Shown here in pieces: positions 41,552 to 50,086 of a stretch of 64,000 bases of DNA. The translations under genes and the position numbers were made by a program. A model generated the notes under the pieces. The model saw only the letters and a list, made by a program, of their open reading frames with translations, had not been told where the DNA came from and searched no databases. Each line of letters opens with the position of its first letter. Positions within the stretch are counted from its first letter, which is position 1. This DNA comes from Flaviaestuariibacter flavus. Its GTDB lineage: Bacteria > Bacteroidota > Bacteroidia > Chitinophagales > Chitinophagaceae. Location: the NCBI RefSeq assembly GCF_004337505.1, contig NZ_SJZI01000042.1, forward strand, positions 310,001-374,000, in the 5' to 3' direction.

Positions 41552-43456
41552 ATGATCAGAAAGGGAACGATAGCATTGTTGCTGCTTTGCGGAGGTGTTG
41601 CGAAGGCGCAGCCTGCTGCCAAGGCCGAAGGTCTTGCCACCACGGCCATGAAGCTGTGGCCTGATTCCTTTGTCCTTGCCGGCGACAAGACAGCCAAATG
41701 GCGCTACGACCAGGGCGTGGTGCTCCAAGGCATCGAGGGCCTCTGGAAGCGTACCGGCGATGGCAAATGGTTCAAGTACCTGCAGCAGAGCATGGACTTC
41801 TACCTGCAGCCCGACGGCATCATCCGCGGGTACAAGCCCGACGAATACAATATCGATCACCTCAATAACGGCAAGCTGCTGGTGTCGCTCTGGCAGGTTA
41901 CCGGGCAGGAGAAATACAGGAAGGCGATCGAGCAGTTGCGCACGCAACTGCGCACGCATCCCCGCACTCCGGAGGGTTCCTTCTGGCACAAAGGTGTATA
42001 TCCCAACCAGGTTTGGCTCGATGGCCTCTATATGGGACAGCCCTTTTACGCCGCGGTAGCACAGATGTATGGCGAGGATACGGCCTTCAACGACATTGCC
42101 CGCCAGTTTGCCCTCATTGAGCAGCATGCGCGCGACCCCAAAACCGGCCTGCTTTATCATGGCTGGGATGCAAGCCGCGAACAGCAGTGGGCCGATAAGA
42201 AGACCGGCCTTTCGCCCCATGTGTGGGGACGCGCACTCGGTTGGTACGGCATGGCGCTCGTGGACGTGCTGGAATTCTTCCCCGAAAATCATCCCGGTCG
42301 TGCCACCATCACCGGCATCCTCAACCGCTTTGCAGATGCGATCGTGAAAGTGCAGGATGATAAGACCGGCGTTTGGTACGATATTTCCAACATGCCGCGG
42401 GAGCCGAAGAATTACCTCGAAGCCTCGGCGTCATCGATGCTTGTATATACGCTCGCCAAAGGCGTGCGTCTTGGCTACCTTCCCGCACGTTATTCCGTAG
42501 CTGCGAAAAGAGGCTATGCCGGTATTGAAAAGCAATTCATCAAAGCGGAAAACGGCCAGGTGAACCTGCACGGCACCGTATCGGTATCGGGCCTCGGCGG
42601 CAAGCCTTACCGTGACGGCTCTTTTGCTTATTATATGAGTGAGCCGGTGGTCGTGAACGATCCGAAAGGCATGGGTGCCTTCATCAACGCAGCCAACGAA
42701 ATGGCGCTGATGGAGCAGCCGCGCCCTGCTGCCGGGAAGACCGTTCTGCTGGACCGCTATTACAACAACGAATGGAAAAAAGGCGCCGCCGGACAGCAGG
42801 TGCGTTTTCACTATACCTGGGAAGACCGCGCCAACAGCGGCTTTTCGACGCTCGGTGAGCAGTTCCGAAACGTGGGCTTCCGGCTTGCTTCGCTGGATAA
42901 GGCACCCGACGCTGCCGCGCTGAAAGACGCCAGCGTATACGTGATCGTGGATCCGGATACCGAGAAGGAAACCGAGCACCCGGCCTTTATGAATGAGACC
43001 GATGCTACGGCTATTGCCGAATGGGTAAAAGCGGGCGGCACCCTGGTGCTGCTGGCCAATGACGCCGGCAACTGCGAGCTTACGCGCTTTAATGCCCTGT
43101 CCTCCAAGTTCGGCATCCGTTTCAACGAAGACCATATGAATATGGTGCAGGGCAACCAGTTTGAGCAAGGGCTCGTGAGCGTGGGTAAAGGCAACCCGGT
43201 TTTCCCGGATGCACGCCGCCTCTACATCAAGGAGCTGGCCACGCTCGGCCTGGAGGCACCTGCACAACCGGTGCTGACCAAGGAAGGTAAAGTGGTGATG
43301 GCTGTTGCCAACTACGGCAAGGGCCGCGTGCTGGCCCTGGGCGATCCCTGGCTGTACAACGAATACGTGGATGGCCGCAAGCTGCCGCCCACCTTTGATA
43401 ATTTTACCGCTGCCCGCGACCTGGCGCAGTGGCTGGCAAAAGGAGTGAAAAAATGA
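41552..43456 (+). CDS. GH105 unsaturated rhamnogalacturonyl/uronyl hydrolase fused to DUF4350-like domain
   Basis: This is 634 aa from the ATG at 41552 (MIRKGTIALLLLCGG), which gives a clean signal peptide; earlier in-frame codons overlap GH28. Residues ~25-390 are the (alpha/alpha)6 GH105 barrel: RYDQGVVLQGIEGLWKRTG, YNIDHLNNGKLL, QVWLDGLYMGQPFYA (with the catalytic Asp) and SPHVWGRALGWYGMALVDVL. Residues ~400-634 form a second domain resembling DUF4350/GATase-like folds (VYVIVDPDTEKE; WVKAGGTLVLLANDAG; GKGRVLALGDPWLYNEY). The hydrolase removes 4,5-unsaturated uronic acids left by pectate lyases. The role of the second domain is unknown. The last codon overlaps the next start (ATGA at 43453). 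Confidence 0.9.
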   Translation: MIRKGTIALLLLCGGVAKAQPAAKAEGLATTAMKLWPDSFVLAGDKTAKWRYDQGVVLQGIEGLWKRTGDGKWFKYLQQSMDFYLQPDGIIRGYKPDEYNIDHLNNGKLLVSLWQVTGQEKYRKAIEQLRTQLRTHPRTPEGSFWHKGVYPNQVWLDGLYMGQPFYAAVAQMYGEDTAFNDIARQFALIEQHARDPKTGLLYHGWDASREQQWADKKTGLSPHVWGRALGWYGMALVDVLEFFPENHPGRATITGILNRFADAIVKVQDDKTGVWYDISNMPREPKNYLEASASSMLVYTLAKGVRLGYLPARYSVAAKRGYAGIEKQFIKAENGQVNLHGTVSVSGLGGKPYRDGSFAYYMSEPVVVNDPKGMGAFINAANEMALMEQPRPAAGKTVLLDRYYNNEWKKGAAGQQVRFHYTWEDRANSGFSTLGEQFRNVGFRLASLDKAPDAAALKDASVYVIVDPDTEKETEHPAFMNETDATAIAEWVKAGGTLVLLANDAGNCELTRFNALSSKFGIRFNEDHMNMVQGNQFEQGLVSVGKGNPVFPDARRLYIKELATLGLEAPAQPVLTKEGKVVMAVANYGKGRVLALGDPWLYNEYVDGRKLPPTFDNFTAARDLAQWLAKGVKK

Positions 43457-45456
43457 GTACCCGCGGCAGACATATCCTGCTGGCGGGTTTCCTGCTTTCT
43501 GCCGCGCTGCTCCGCGCGCAGGACCCGGTTGCCGATAACATGCTGTTGTACCAGCGCTCCGTGGGCGGCTGGCCCAAGCATATCGGCGAGGTGAAGATCG
43601 ATTACAACAAGCCGGTGAGCGAGACCGAGCGCGCCGGGCTGGTTGACGACAAAGGGCGCAACGATGCGACCATCGACAACCGAGCAACCACGAAAGAGAT
43701 CCGCTACCTGGTGGACGCCTATCACAAATCGGGCAACGCGGCCTACCTGCGCGCCGCCGAGGATGGCGTTCGTTACCTGCTGGCGATGCAGTATGCCAAT
43801 GGCGGCTTCCCGCAGTTCTGGCCCGATACCAGCGGCTACCGCAAGCAGATCACCTACAACGACGACGCAATGGTGAATGCGCTGGAAGTGCTGTGGGATG
43901 TGGCGCATAAGGCGAACGGCTTTGATGTGCTGAACGCCCGCCTGGCAAAGCCCGCGCAGAAAGCGATCGACCTCGGTGTTTCCTGCATCCTGAAAACGCA
44001 GATTCGCGTCAATGGCAAGCTCACTGCCTGGTGCGCCCAGCATGATAAAAATAATTTCGCCCCGGTGAAGGCGCGTGCCTTTGAGCTGGTGTCGCTCTCC
44101 GGAGCAGAAAGCGTGCACATCGTTGAATTCCTGATGAAGATCGACCGGCCATCAGCGGAAGTGCGCGCCGCCATCGAAGGCGCCGTGGAGTGGCTCCGCC
44201 GCAGTCGTATTGATGGTTACACCTACGCCGATGTGCCTGCGGCCAATACGCCCAAGGGATACGATCGCCTGCTCCGTCCCGACAGTAGTTCTACGATCTG
44301 GGCCCGCTTTTACGATATCGAAACGAACCGCCCTTTCTTCAGCGGCCGCGACGGCATAAAGAGATGGAGCGTCGATCAGATCGAGTACGAGCGCCGCACA
44401 GGCTATGGCTGGTATGGAATATGGCCCGGGAAGCTACTGGCAAAAGAATACCCGGAATGGAAAGCAAAGCAAGGCGGCCCTACAGCAGCGAAAGGCCGCG
44501 TGGTTACGGTGAACGCCACCGGCAAGGCTGATTTCCGCTCCATCCAGGAAGCCATCAACAGCCTTCCCGATACAGCGGATGCGCCACGCATTATCCGGAT
44601 CGCCAAAGGTGTTTACAAGGAAAAGCTTTTCTTAAGCAAGCACCAGGTGGCCTTGATTGGCGAAGACCGCGATGCGACGGTGATCACCTTCGATATCGCC
44701 CGCGACGAATGGCGCTGCGACCATGCCGACGACTGGGGCGTGGCCACGCTCAACCTGAACGGCAACGACATCACACTGGCCAATCTCACCATTGCCAACG
44801 ACTACGGCTTCAACCAGAAAGAGCCGCGCGAGGTGGCCTGCGTTGCCGATACAGTAACGCATAAAAGAACGATCACCAAAGACGGTCACCAGATGGCGCT
44901 GCGCAGCATGCGCACCACGCGCCTGAAAGCCGTCAACTGCCGCTTCCGTGCCTGGGCCGGCGATACCGTGAGCCCCTGGAACCTGGAGGATGGCATGTTC
45001 TACTTCAAGGACTGCCTCATGGAAGGCGGCGTGGACTTCTATTGCCCGCGCGGCTGGGCCTGGGCCGAGGGATGCACGTTCTTCGCCAACACCGGTATGG
45101 CGGCCATCTGGCACGACGGCTCGGGCAAGGCCGACTTCAAAACGGTGCTGAAGAACTGCCGCTTCGATGGCTACGATGGCTTCAAGCTTGGACGGTACCA
45201 CAAGGATGCCCAGTTCTTTCTTATCGGCTGCCGCTTTTCTTCGAAGATGGCCGATACCGATATCTACCAGGTTAAGACCAGCAACGTGCTGCAGTGGGGG
45301 CGCCGCGTGTACTACAGCGACTGCCACCGCGAAGGGCGCGACTATGCCTGGTTTCGTGATAATCTTCCTGAAGGCGTCCGGGTCGGCGATATCACGCCCG
45401 CCGCGCTTTTCGGTAACAAATGGCAACCACAACTAAACCAGATAAAAACTAATTAA
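43453..45456 (+). CDS. PL10 pectate lyase - divergent CE8 esterase fusion
   Basis: This is 667 aa from the ATG at 43453, with a signal peptide (SAALLRAQ). The N-terminal ~25-340 is a PL10 pectate lyase: LLYQRSVGGWPKHIG, DNRATTKEIRYL, YNDDAMVNALEVLW, WCAQHDKNNFAP and RAFELVSLSGAES (catalytic Arg region). The C-terminal ~350-667 is a CE8 beta-helix (VVTVNATGKADFRSIQEAINSLP) with altered motifs: WAGDTVSPW in place of QDT, GGVDFYCPRG in place of VDFIFG, and LGRYHK in place of LGRPW. The two Asp and the Arg remain; the Gln and the Trp of the usual active site do not. It is probably periplasmic. It may still be an esterase with altered specificity, but this is not certain. Confidence 0.88.
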   Translation: MSTRGRHILLAGFLLSAALLRAQDPVADNMLLYQRSVGGWPKHIGEVKIDYNKPVSETERAGLVDDKGRNDATIDNRATTKEIRYLVDAYHKSGNAAYLRAAEDGVRYLLAMQYANGGFPQFWPDTSGYRKQITYNDDAMVNALEVLWDVAHKANGFDVLNARLAKPAQKAIDLGVSCILKTQIRVNGKLTAWCAQHDKNNFAPVKARAFELVSLSGAESVHIVEFLMKIDRPSAEVRAAIEGAVEWLRRSRIDGYTYADVPAANTPKGYDRLLRPDSSSTIWARFYDIETNRPFFSGRDGIKRWSVDQIEYERRTGYGWYGIWPGKLLAKEYPEWKAKQGGPTAAKGRVVTVNATGKADFRSIQEAINSLPDTADAPRIIRIAKGVYKEKLFLSKHQVALIGEDRDATVITFDIARDEWRCDHADDWGVATLNLNGNDITLANLTIANDYGFNQKEPREVACVADTVTHKRTITKDGHQMALRSMRTTRLKAVNCRFRAWAGDTVSPWNLEDGMFYFKDCLMEGGVDFYCPRGWAWAEGCTFFANTGMAAIWHDGSGKADFKTVLKNCRFDGYDGFKLGRYHKDAQFFLIGCRFSSKMADTDIYQVKTSNVLQWGRRVYYSDCHREGRDYAWFRDNLPEGVRVGDITPAALFGNKWQPQLNQIKTN

Positions 45457-45459
45457 CGT

Positions 45460-46977
45460 ATGATCCTTTCCCGATATACCCTCAAGAACATCGCCGGTGA
45501 AGTGGCCCGAGTGCCGGATGAGGCGATCTTCGAACTGCCTGAAAAAGTATTGCAATTCGGAACCGGGGTGCTGCTGCGCGGCCTGCCCGATTACTTCATC
45601 GACAAGGCGAATCATAAGGGCATCTTCAATGGCCGCATCGTAGTTGTAAAATCCACTGCGCAGGGCGACACCAAAGACTTTGACCGGCAGGACGGCCTCT
45701 ACACGCTTTGCATCCGCGGCGTGGAGAACGGTGAGAAGGTGGAAGCGCTCGAGGTGAATTCCTCTATCAGCCGTGTGCTCAGCGCCGTGGAGCAATGGGA
45801 GGAAATCCTGGAGTGTGCGCACAATGCTGATATGCAGGTGATCATCTCCAACACCACCGAGGTGGGCATCGAGCTGGTGCAGGATGATGTCCGCCATCAT
45901 CCCCCGAAGTCGTATCCCGGCAAGCTGCTCGCTTTTCTTTACGAGCGTTACCGCGCCTTTGAAGGCAGCGCCAGCAGCGGTATGGTGATCGTTCCCACGG
46001 AGCTGATTCCCGACAACGGAACCAAGCTGCAGGCCATCGTGCTGGAGCTGGCCCACCTCAACGGGCTGGAGGATGCGTTCATCGAGTGGCTGGAAACGAA
46101 TAACCGTTTCTGCAATTCACTCGTTGACCGCATTGTGCCCGGTCGCCCTGATGCCGATGATACCGCGCAGATCGAAGCTGCGCTTGGCTGCACCGACAAA
46201 CTGCTTACCGTTTCCGAAGTGTACCGCCTCTGGGCCATCGAGGGCGACGAGCATGTGCGCTCGGTACTTTCGTTTGCGCAGGCCGACGAAGGCGTGGTGA
46301 TCACGTCCGACATCGACGTGTACCGCGAATTGAAGCTTCGCCTGCTGAACGGCACGCATACCCTGAGCTGCGGTCTCGCCTACCTCGCCGGTTTTGAAAC
46401 CGTGCGCGAAGCCATGGAAGACGAGCTCCTGTCGGGCTTTATCGCCGACCTGATGCAACAGGAGATCGCCCCTGCTATTCCTTATGCCTTACCCGCCGGC
46501 CAGGCGCTCGACTTCAGCCGCAAGGTGCTCGACCGTTTTGCCAATCCCTTCATCCGCCACAACTGGCTTGCTATTACGATGAACTACAGCTCCAAGCTGA
46601 AGCTCCGCTGCGTGCCCGTTCTGGTGGAACATTACCGCAAGCAGCAATCGGTACCCGGGCTGATGGCCCTGGGCTTTGCTGCATACCTCCGCTTTATGAA
46701 GGCGGTCGAATTAAAGGACGGTGCCTATTACGGTGAGTGGAACGGAACCAGCTACCTGATCCAGGACGACCAGGCTGCCACCTTCTTCCGCCGCTGGACG
46801 GGCCTTTCGCCCGCGGCGCTGGTGCGCGAGACGCTCCGCGATGACTACTGGGGCGCGTCGCTTCACGAGCTGCCTGGCTTTGCCGAAGCGGTGACCAACA
46901 AGCTGATTCAAATCTGCAACGGGGGCGCCCGTGAAACCCTCGAAGCGCAAATGACAAAAAAAGCGAACGTAGCATGA
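45460..46977 (+). CDS. uxaB: Tagaturonate reductase (altronate oxidoreductase)
   Basis: This 505-aa protein has no signal peptide and is cytosolic. It belongs to the mannitol dehydrogenase family: the N-terminal Rossmann region has LQFGTGVLLRGLPDYFIDKAN, and the C-terminal domain has NGTHTLSCGLAYLAGFETVREAM and FANPFIRHNWLAITMNYSSKLKLR (Lys/His region). SNTTEVGIEL and TELIPDNG are typical of UxaB. It reduces D-tagaturonate to D-altronate with NADH, the second step after UxaC. It begins 3 bp after the PL10-CE8 stop and overlaps uxaA by four bases. Confidence 0.93.
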   Translation: MILSRYTLKNIAGEVARVPDEAIFELPEKVLQFGTGVLLRGLPDYFIDKANHKGIFNGRIVVVKSTAQGDTKDFDRQDGLYTLCIRGVENGEKVEALEVNSSISRVLSAVEQWEEILECAHNADMQVIISNTTEVGIELVQDDVRHHPPKSYPGKLLAFLYERYRAFEGSASSGMVIVPTELIPDNGTKLQAIVLELAHLNGLEDAFIEWLETNNRFCNSLVDRIVPGRPDADDTAQIEAALGCTDKLLTVSEVYRLWAIEGDEHVRSVLSFAQADEGVVITSDIDVYRELKLRLLNGTHTLSCGLAYLAGFETVREAMEDELLSGFIADLMQQEIAPAIPYALPAGQALDFSRKVLDRFANPFIRHNWLAITMNYSSKLKLRCVPVLVEHYRKQQSVPGLMALGFAAYLRFMKAVELKDGAYYGEWNGTSYLIQDDQAATFFRRWTGLSPAALVRETLRDDYWGASLHELPGFAEAVTNKLIQICNGGARETLEAQMTKKANVA

Positions 46978-48632
46978 GTGCCCGTGTGTTGAAAGTGCAT
47001 CGCGATGATAACGTGCTGGTAGCCCTGCAGGATCTTGCCAAGGGCGAGGTGGTGGAATTCAATGGCGCCACCTATCGCCTGGTGGATGATATCCCTGCCA
47101 AGCACAAGTTCTTTTTGCAGGATATGAACCAGGGTGATGCCGTGACCATGTATGGTGTGCTGGTGGGCAAGGCCCAGTATTTCATTCCTGCCGGGGCGCG
47201 TATGAGCACCGAAAACATCAGGCATGCCGCCGATCCCTACGACTTCCGCGGCGTGAAGTATGAATGGACGGCACCGGATGTTTCCAGATTCAAGGGGCGC
47301 ACCTGGAATGGCTACCACCGCCCCGACGGGCGCGTGGGTACCGCCAACTACTGGCTGTTCATCCCCACCGTTTTTTGCGAGAACCGCAACCTCGATGTGA
47401 TCCGCGAAGCCCTGCACAATGAACTGGGTTATGCGGTGACGGCTAAGTACAAGCAATACGCGCGTGCCTTGGTTGAAGCGTATGAAAAGGGAGAAGATAT
47501 CGCAAATGCTTCCCCCCTTCCGTTTGGGAAGGGGCTGGGGGATGGGTCTGTTGCGGGCTCGCGTGTATTCCCCAACGTCGACGGCATCAAATTTCTCAAT
47601 CACCAGGGCGGTTGCGGCGGCATCCGCCAGGATGCGGCCATCCTGAGTAAGTTGCTCGCGGCCTACGCCGATCATCCCAACGTAGGCGGTATCACCGTGC
47701 TGAGCCTCGGCTGCCAGAACCTGCAGACGAATGATTTTCTGCAGGACCTGAAAGAACGCAACCCCGCATTCAATAAGCCGCTGTTCGTATTTGAACAGCA
47801 GCAGTCGCAGAGCGAGGAAGACATGATCGCACAGGCGATCCGCAAGACCTTTGAAGGGCTCATCGAGATCAACAAGATTGAACGCGCACCTGCGACGCTC
47901 GACCAGCTCACAGTTGGGGTGAAGTGCGGCGGCTCTGACGGCTTCAGCGGCATCTCCGCGAACCCCGCTGTCGGTTACTGCTCCGACCTGCTGGTGGCGC
48001 TTGGTGCCAAGGTGCTGCTGGCCGAATTTCCCGAGCTGTGCGGCGTGGAGCAGGAGCTGGTAGACCGCTCCGTGAGCGAGCCCATCGCCCGCAAGTTCAT
48101 GCACCTCATGAAGCGCTACGAAGAGATCGTAACCGCAGTTGGTTCGGGCTTTCACATGAACCCTTCTCCCGGGAATATTAAAGACGGCCTCATCACCGAT
48201 GCCATCAAGAGCGCCGGCGCGGCCCGCAAAGGCGGCACTTCGCCGGTGGTGGATGTACTGGACTATACGGAGCCGGCAACCAAGCCTGGCCTGAGTCTCG
48301 TGTGCACACCCGGCAACGACGTGGAAGCAACAACCGGCAAGGCAGCATCGGGCGCTACGCTCATTCTCTTTACCACCGGTCTGGGCACGCCTACCGGCAA
48401 CCCGGTTTGTCCCACCATCAAAGTAGCCACCAATTCAAAGCTGGCAAAGCGCATGGCCGATATCATTGATATCGACTGTGGTCCCGTCATAGCCGGCGAA
48501 AGAACCATCGAACAGATGGGCGAGGATATCCTCGAATACTGCATCCGGGCCGCAAGCGGCGAAGTGCTGCCGAAGGCCGTTTTACTCAACCAGGACGATT
48601 TTATCCCGTGGAAGCGCGGGGTGTCGTTATAA
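46974..48632 (+). CDS. uxaA: Altronate dehydratase with an in-frame palindromic insertion
   Basis: This 552-aa cytosolic enzyme converts D-altronate to 2-keto-3-deoxygluconate. The N-terminal SAF domain (~1-95) is followed by the UxaA catalytic domain: HRPDGRVGTANYWLFIPTVFCENRN, NVDGIKFLNHQGGCGGIRQD, GLGCQNLQ-like LSLGCQNLQTNDF, KCGGSDGFSGISANPAVG, ETPELCG-like EFPELCGVEQEL, and the C-terminal TTGLGTPTGNPVCPTIKVATN. Residues 180-191 (SPLPFGKGLGDG) are coded by a G/C-rich palindrome and sit just before the conserved RVFPNVDG. They look like an inserted repeat rather than native sequence. The reading frame stays open. It overlaps uxaB (ATGA) and precedes uxaC by 11 bp. Confidence 0.93.
   Translation: MSARVLKVHRDDNVLVALQDLAKGEVVEFNGATYRLVDDIPAKHKFFLQDMNQGDAVTMYGVLVGKAQYFIPAGARMSTENIRHAADPYDFRGVKYEWTAPDVSRFKGRTWNGYHRPDGRVGTANYWLFIPTVFCENRNLDVIREALHNELGYAVTAKYKQYARALVEAYEKGEDIANASPLPFGKGLGDGSVAGSRVFPNVDGIKFLNHQGGCGGIRQDAAILSKLLAAYADHPNVGGITVLSLGCQNLQTNDFLQDLKERNPAFNKPLFVFEQQQSQSEEDMIAQAIRKTFEGLIEINKIERAPATLDQLTVGVKCGGSDGFSGISANPAVGYCSDLLVALGAKVLLAEFPELCGVEQELVDRSVSEPIARKFMHLMKRYEEIVTAVGSGFHMNPSPGNIKDGLITDAIKSAGAARKGGTSPVVDVLDYTEPATKPGLSLVCTPGNDVEATTGKAASGATLILFTTGLGTPTGNPVCPTIKVATNSKLAKRMADIIDIDCGPVIAGERTIEQMGEDILEYCIRAASGEVLPKAVLLNQDDFIPWKRGVSL
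47509..47546. repeat. REP-like palindromic element inside uxaA
   Basis: CCCCTTCC (47514-47521), loop GTTTG, GGAAGGGG (47527-47534), then CTGGGGGATGGG. The strong strand asymmetry (C-run then G-run) and the hairpin are unlike the surrounding codon use. The same kind of C-rich/G-rich hairpin is, from memory, frequent between genes in Chitinophagia. Here it lies in frame within a coding sequence. Confidence 0.65.
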
Positions 48633-48643
48633 CCACCAACACC

Positions 48644-50086
48644 ATGAAGCATTTTCTCGACGAGAATTTCTTACTCCATAACAAGACGGCCGAACGGCTC
48701 TACCACGAGTTTGCGGCGCCGATGCCTATTATCGATTACCATTGCCACCTGCCGCCCGACCAGATCGCGGCCGACGGCAACTTCGCCAACCTCACCCAGG
48801 TGTGGCTTTATGGCGATCACTACAAGTGGCGCGCGATGCGCACCAACGGCATCAACGAAAGCTATTGCACCGGCGACAAGCCCGACTTCGAAAAGTTTCA
48901 GAAGTGGGCCGAGACCGTTCCCTACACGCTGCGCAACCCGCTGTACCACTGGACGCACCTCGAGCTGCAACGCTATTTCGGTGTTACCGAACTGCTCAAC
49001 GCATCTTCGGCCGCCCGCATCTACGAGCATTGCTCTTCGCTGCTGCAAACGCCCGAATACTCGGTGCGCGGCCTCCTGCGCAAGATGAATGTAAAGGTGG
49101 TGTGCACCACCGATGATCCCATCGACTCGCTCGGGCACCACGCACGCATTGCGGACGATGGCTTCGAAACACGCATCCTGCCGGCCTTCCGTCCCGACAA
49201 GGCAATGAATGTCGACAGCGCCGTTGCTTTCAACGAATACCTCGGCAAGCTGGAGGCGGTGAGCAATACATCGATCTCTTCGTTTAACGATTACCTCGCG
49301 GCGCTCAAGTCGCGGCACGACTTCTTTGCCACGATGGGTTGCTCCGTTTCCGACCACGGCCTCGAGCAGATCTATGCCGAGCCCTGGAGCGAAAGCGAAG
49401 TACGCGGCCTCTTCAGCAAGATCCGCTCGGGCGGCGAGCTGACGCCGCATGAGAACAGCGTGTTCAAGTCGGCGATGCTCGAGATCTTCGCTACCTGGGA
49501 CTGGGAGAAAGGCTGGGTACAGCAATACCACCTCGGCGCGCTCCGCAATAACAACGGCCGCATGATGCGCCAGCTTGGCCCGGATACGGGCTGGGACTCC
49601 ATCGGCGACTTCCCGCAGGGACGCGCGCTGGCGACCTTCCTCGATCGCCTCGATGCGAAGGATCACCTCACAAAGACCATTCTTTACAACCTCAACCCGG
49701 CCGACAACGAGATGATGGCCACCATGATCGGCAACTTCAACGACGGTTCCGTCGCCGGCAAGATCCAGTACGGCTCGGGCTGGTGGTTCCTCGATCAGAA
49801 AGACGGCATGACGCGCCAGATCAACGCCCTGTCGAACATGGGCCTGCTGAGCCGCTTTGTGGGCATGCTCACCGACAGTCGCTCCTTCCTTTCGTACCCG
49901 CGCCACGAATATTTCCGCCGCCTCCTGTGCAATATGTTTGGTGAAGAGATCGAGAACGGCGAGCTGCCGGCCGATATCGAGTGGACCGGCCAGGTGATCC
50001 GCGACATTTGTTACAACAACGCCGCCCGCTATTTCAACTGGCAGGAGCAGGCTGCACCGGCAACGTTGCCGGTGGCAAACCAATGA
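48644..50086 (+). CDS. uxaC: Glucuronate/galacturonate isomerase
   Basis: This is 480 aa from the ATG at 48644 (MKHFLDENFLLHNKTAERLYHEFA). It belongs to the amidohydrolase-fold family of uronate isomerases: IIDYHCHLPPDQIA (HCH metal/active-site motif), YHWTHLELQRYFG, VVCTTDDPIDSLGHH, LPAFRPDKAM, GCSVSDHGLE, and near the end MLTDSRSFLSYPRHEYFRRLLCNMFG. It converts D-galacturonate to D-tagaturonate (and glucuronate to fructuronate), the entry step of the isomerase pathway. It overlaps the start of kdgK by four bases (50083-50086). Confidence 0.95.
   Translation: MKHFLDENFLLHNKTAERLYHEFAAPMPIIDYHCHLPPDQIAADGNFANLTQVWLYGDHYKWRAMRTNGINESYCTGDKPDFEKFQKWAETVPYTLRNPLYHWTHLELQRYFGVTELLNASSAARIYEHCSSLLQTPEYSVRGLLRKMNVKVVCTTDDPIDSLGHHARIADDGFETRILPAFRPDKAMNVDSAVAFNEYLGKLEAVSNTSISSFNDYLAALKSRHDFFATMGCSVSDHGLEQIYAEPWSESEVRGLFSKIRSGGELTPHENSVFKSAMLEIFATWDWEKGWVQQYHLGALRNNNGRMMRQLGPDTGWDSIGDFPQGRALATFLDRLDAKDHLTKTILYNLNPADNEMMATMIGNFNDGSVAGKIQYGSGWWFLDQKDGMTRQINALSNMGLLSRFVGMLTDSRSFLSYPRHEYFRRLLCNMFGEEIENGELPADIEWTGQVIRDICYNNAARYFNWQEQAAPATLPVANQ

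Noticed and set aside
47509-47546. Frameshift or sequencing error in uxaA
   Set aside because: The insertion keeps the frame and conserved motifs resume immediately on both sides.
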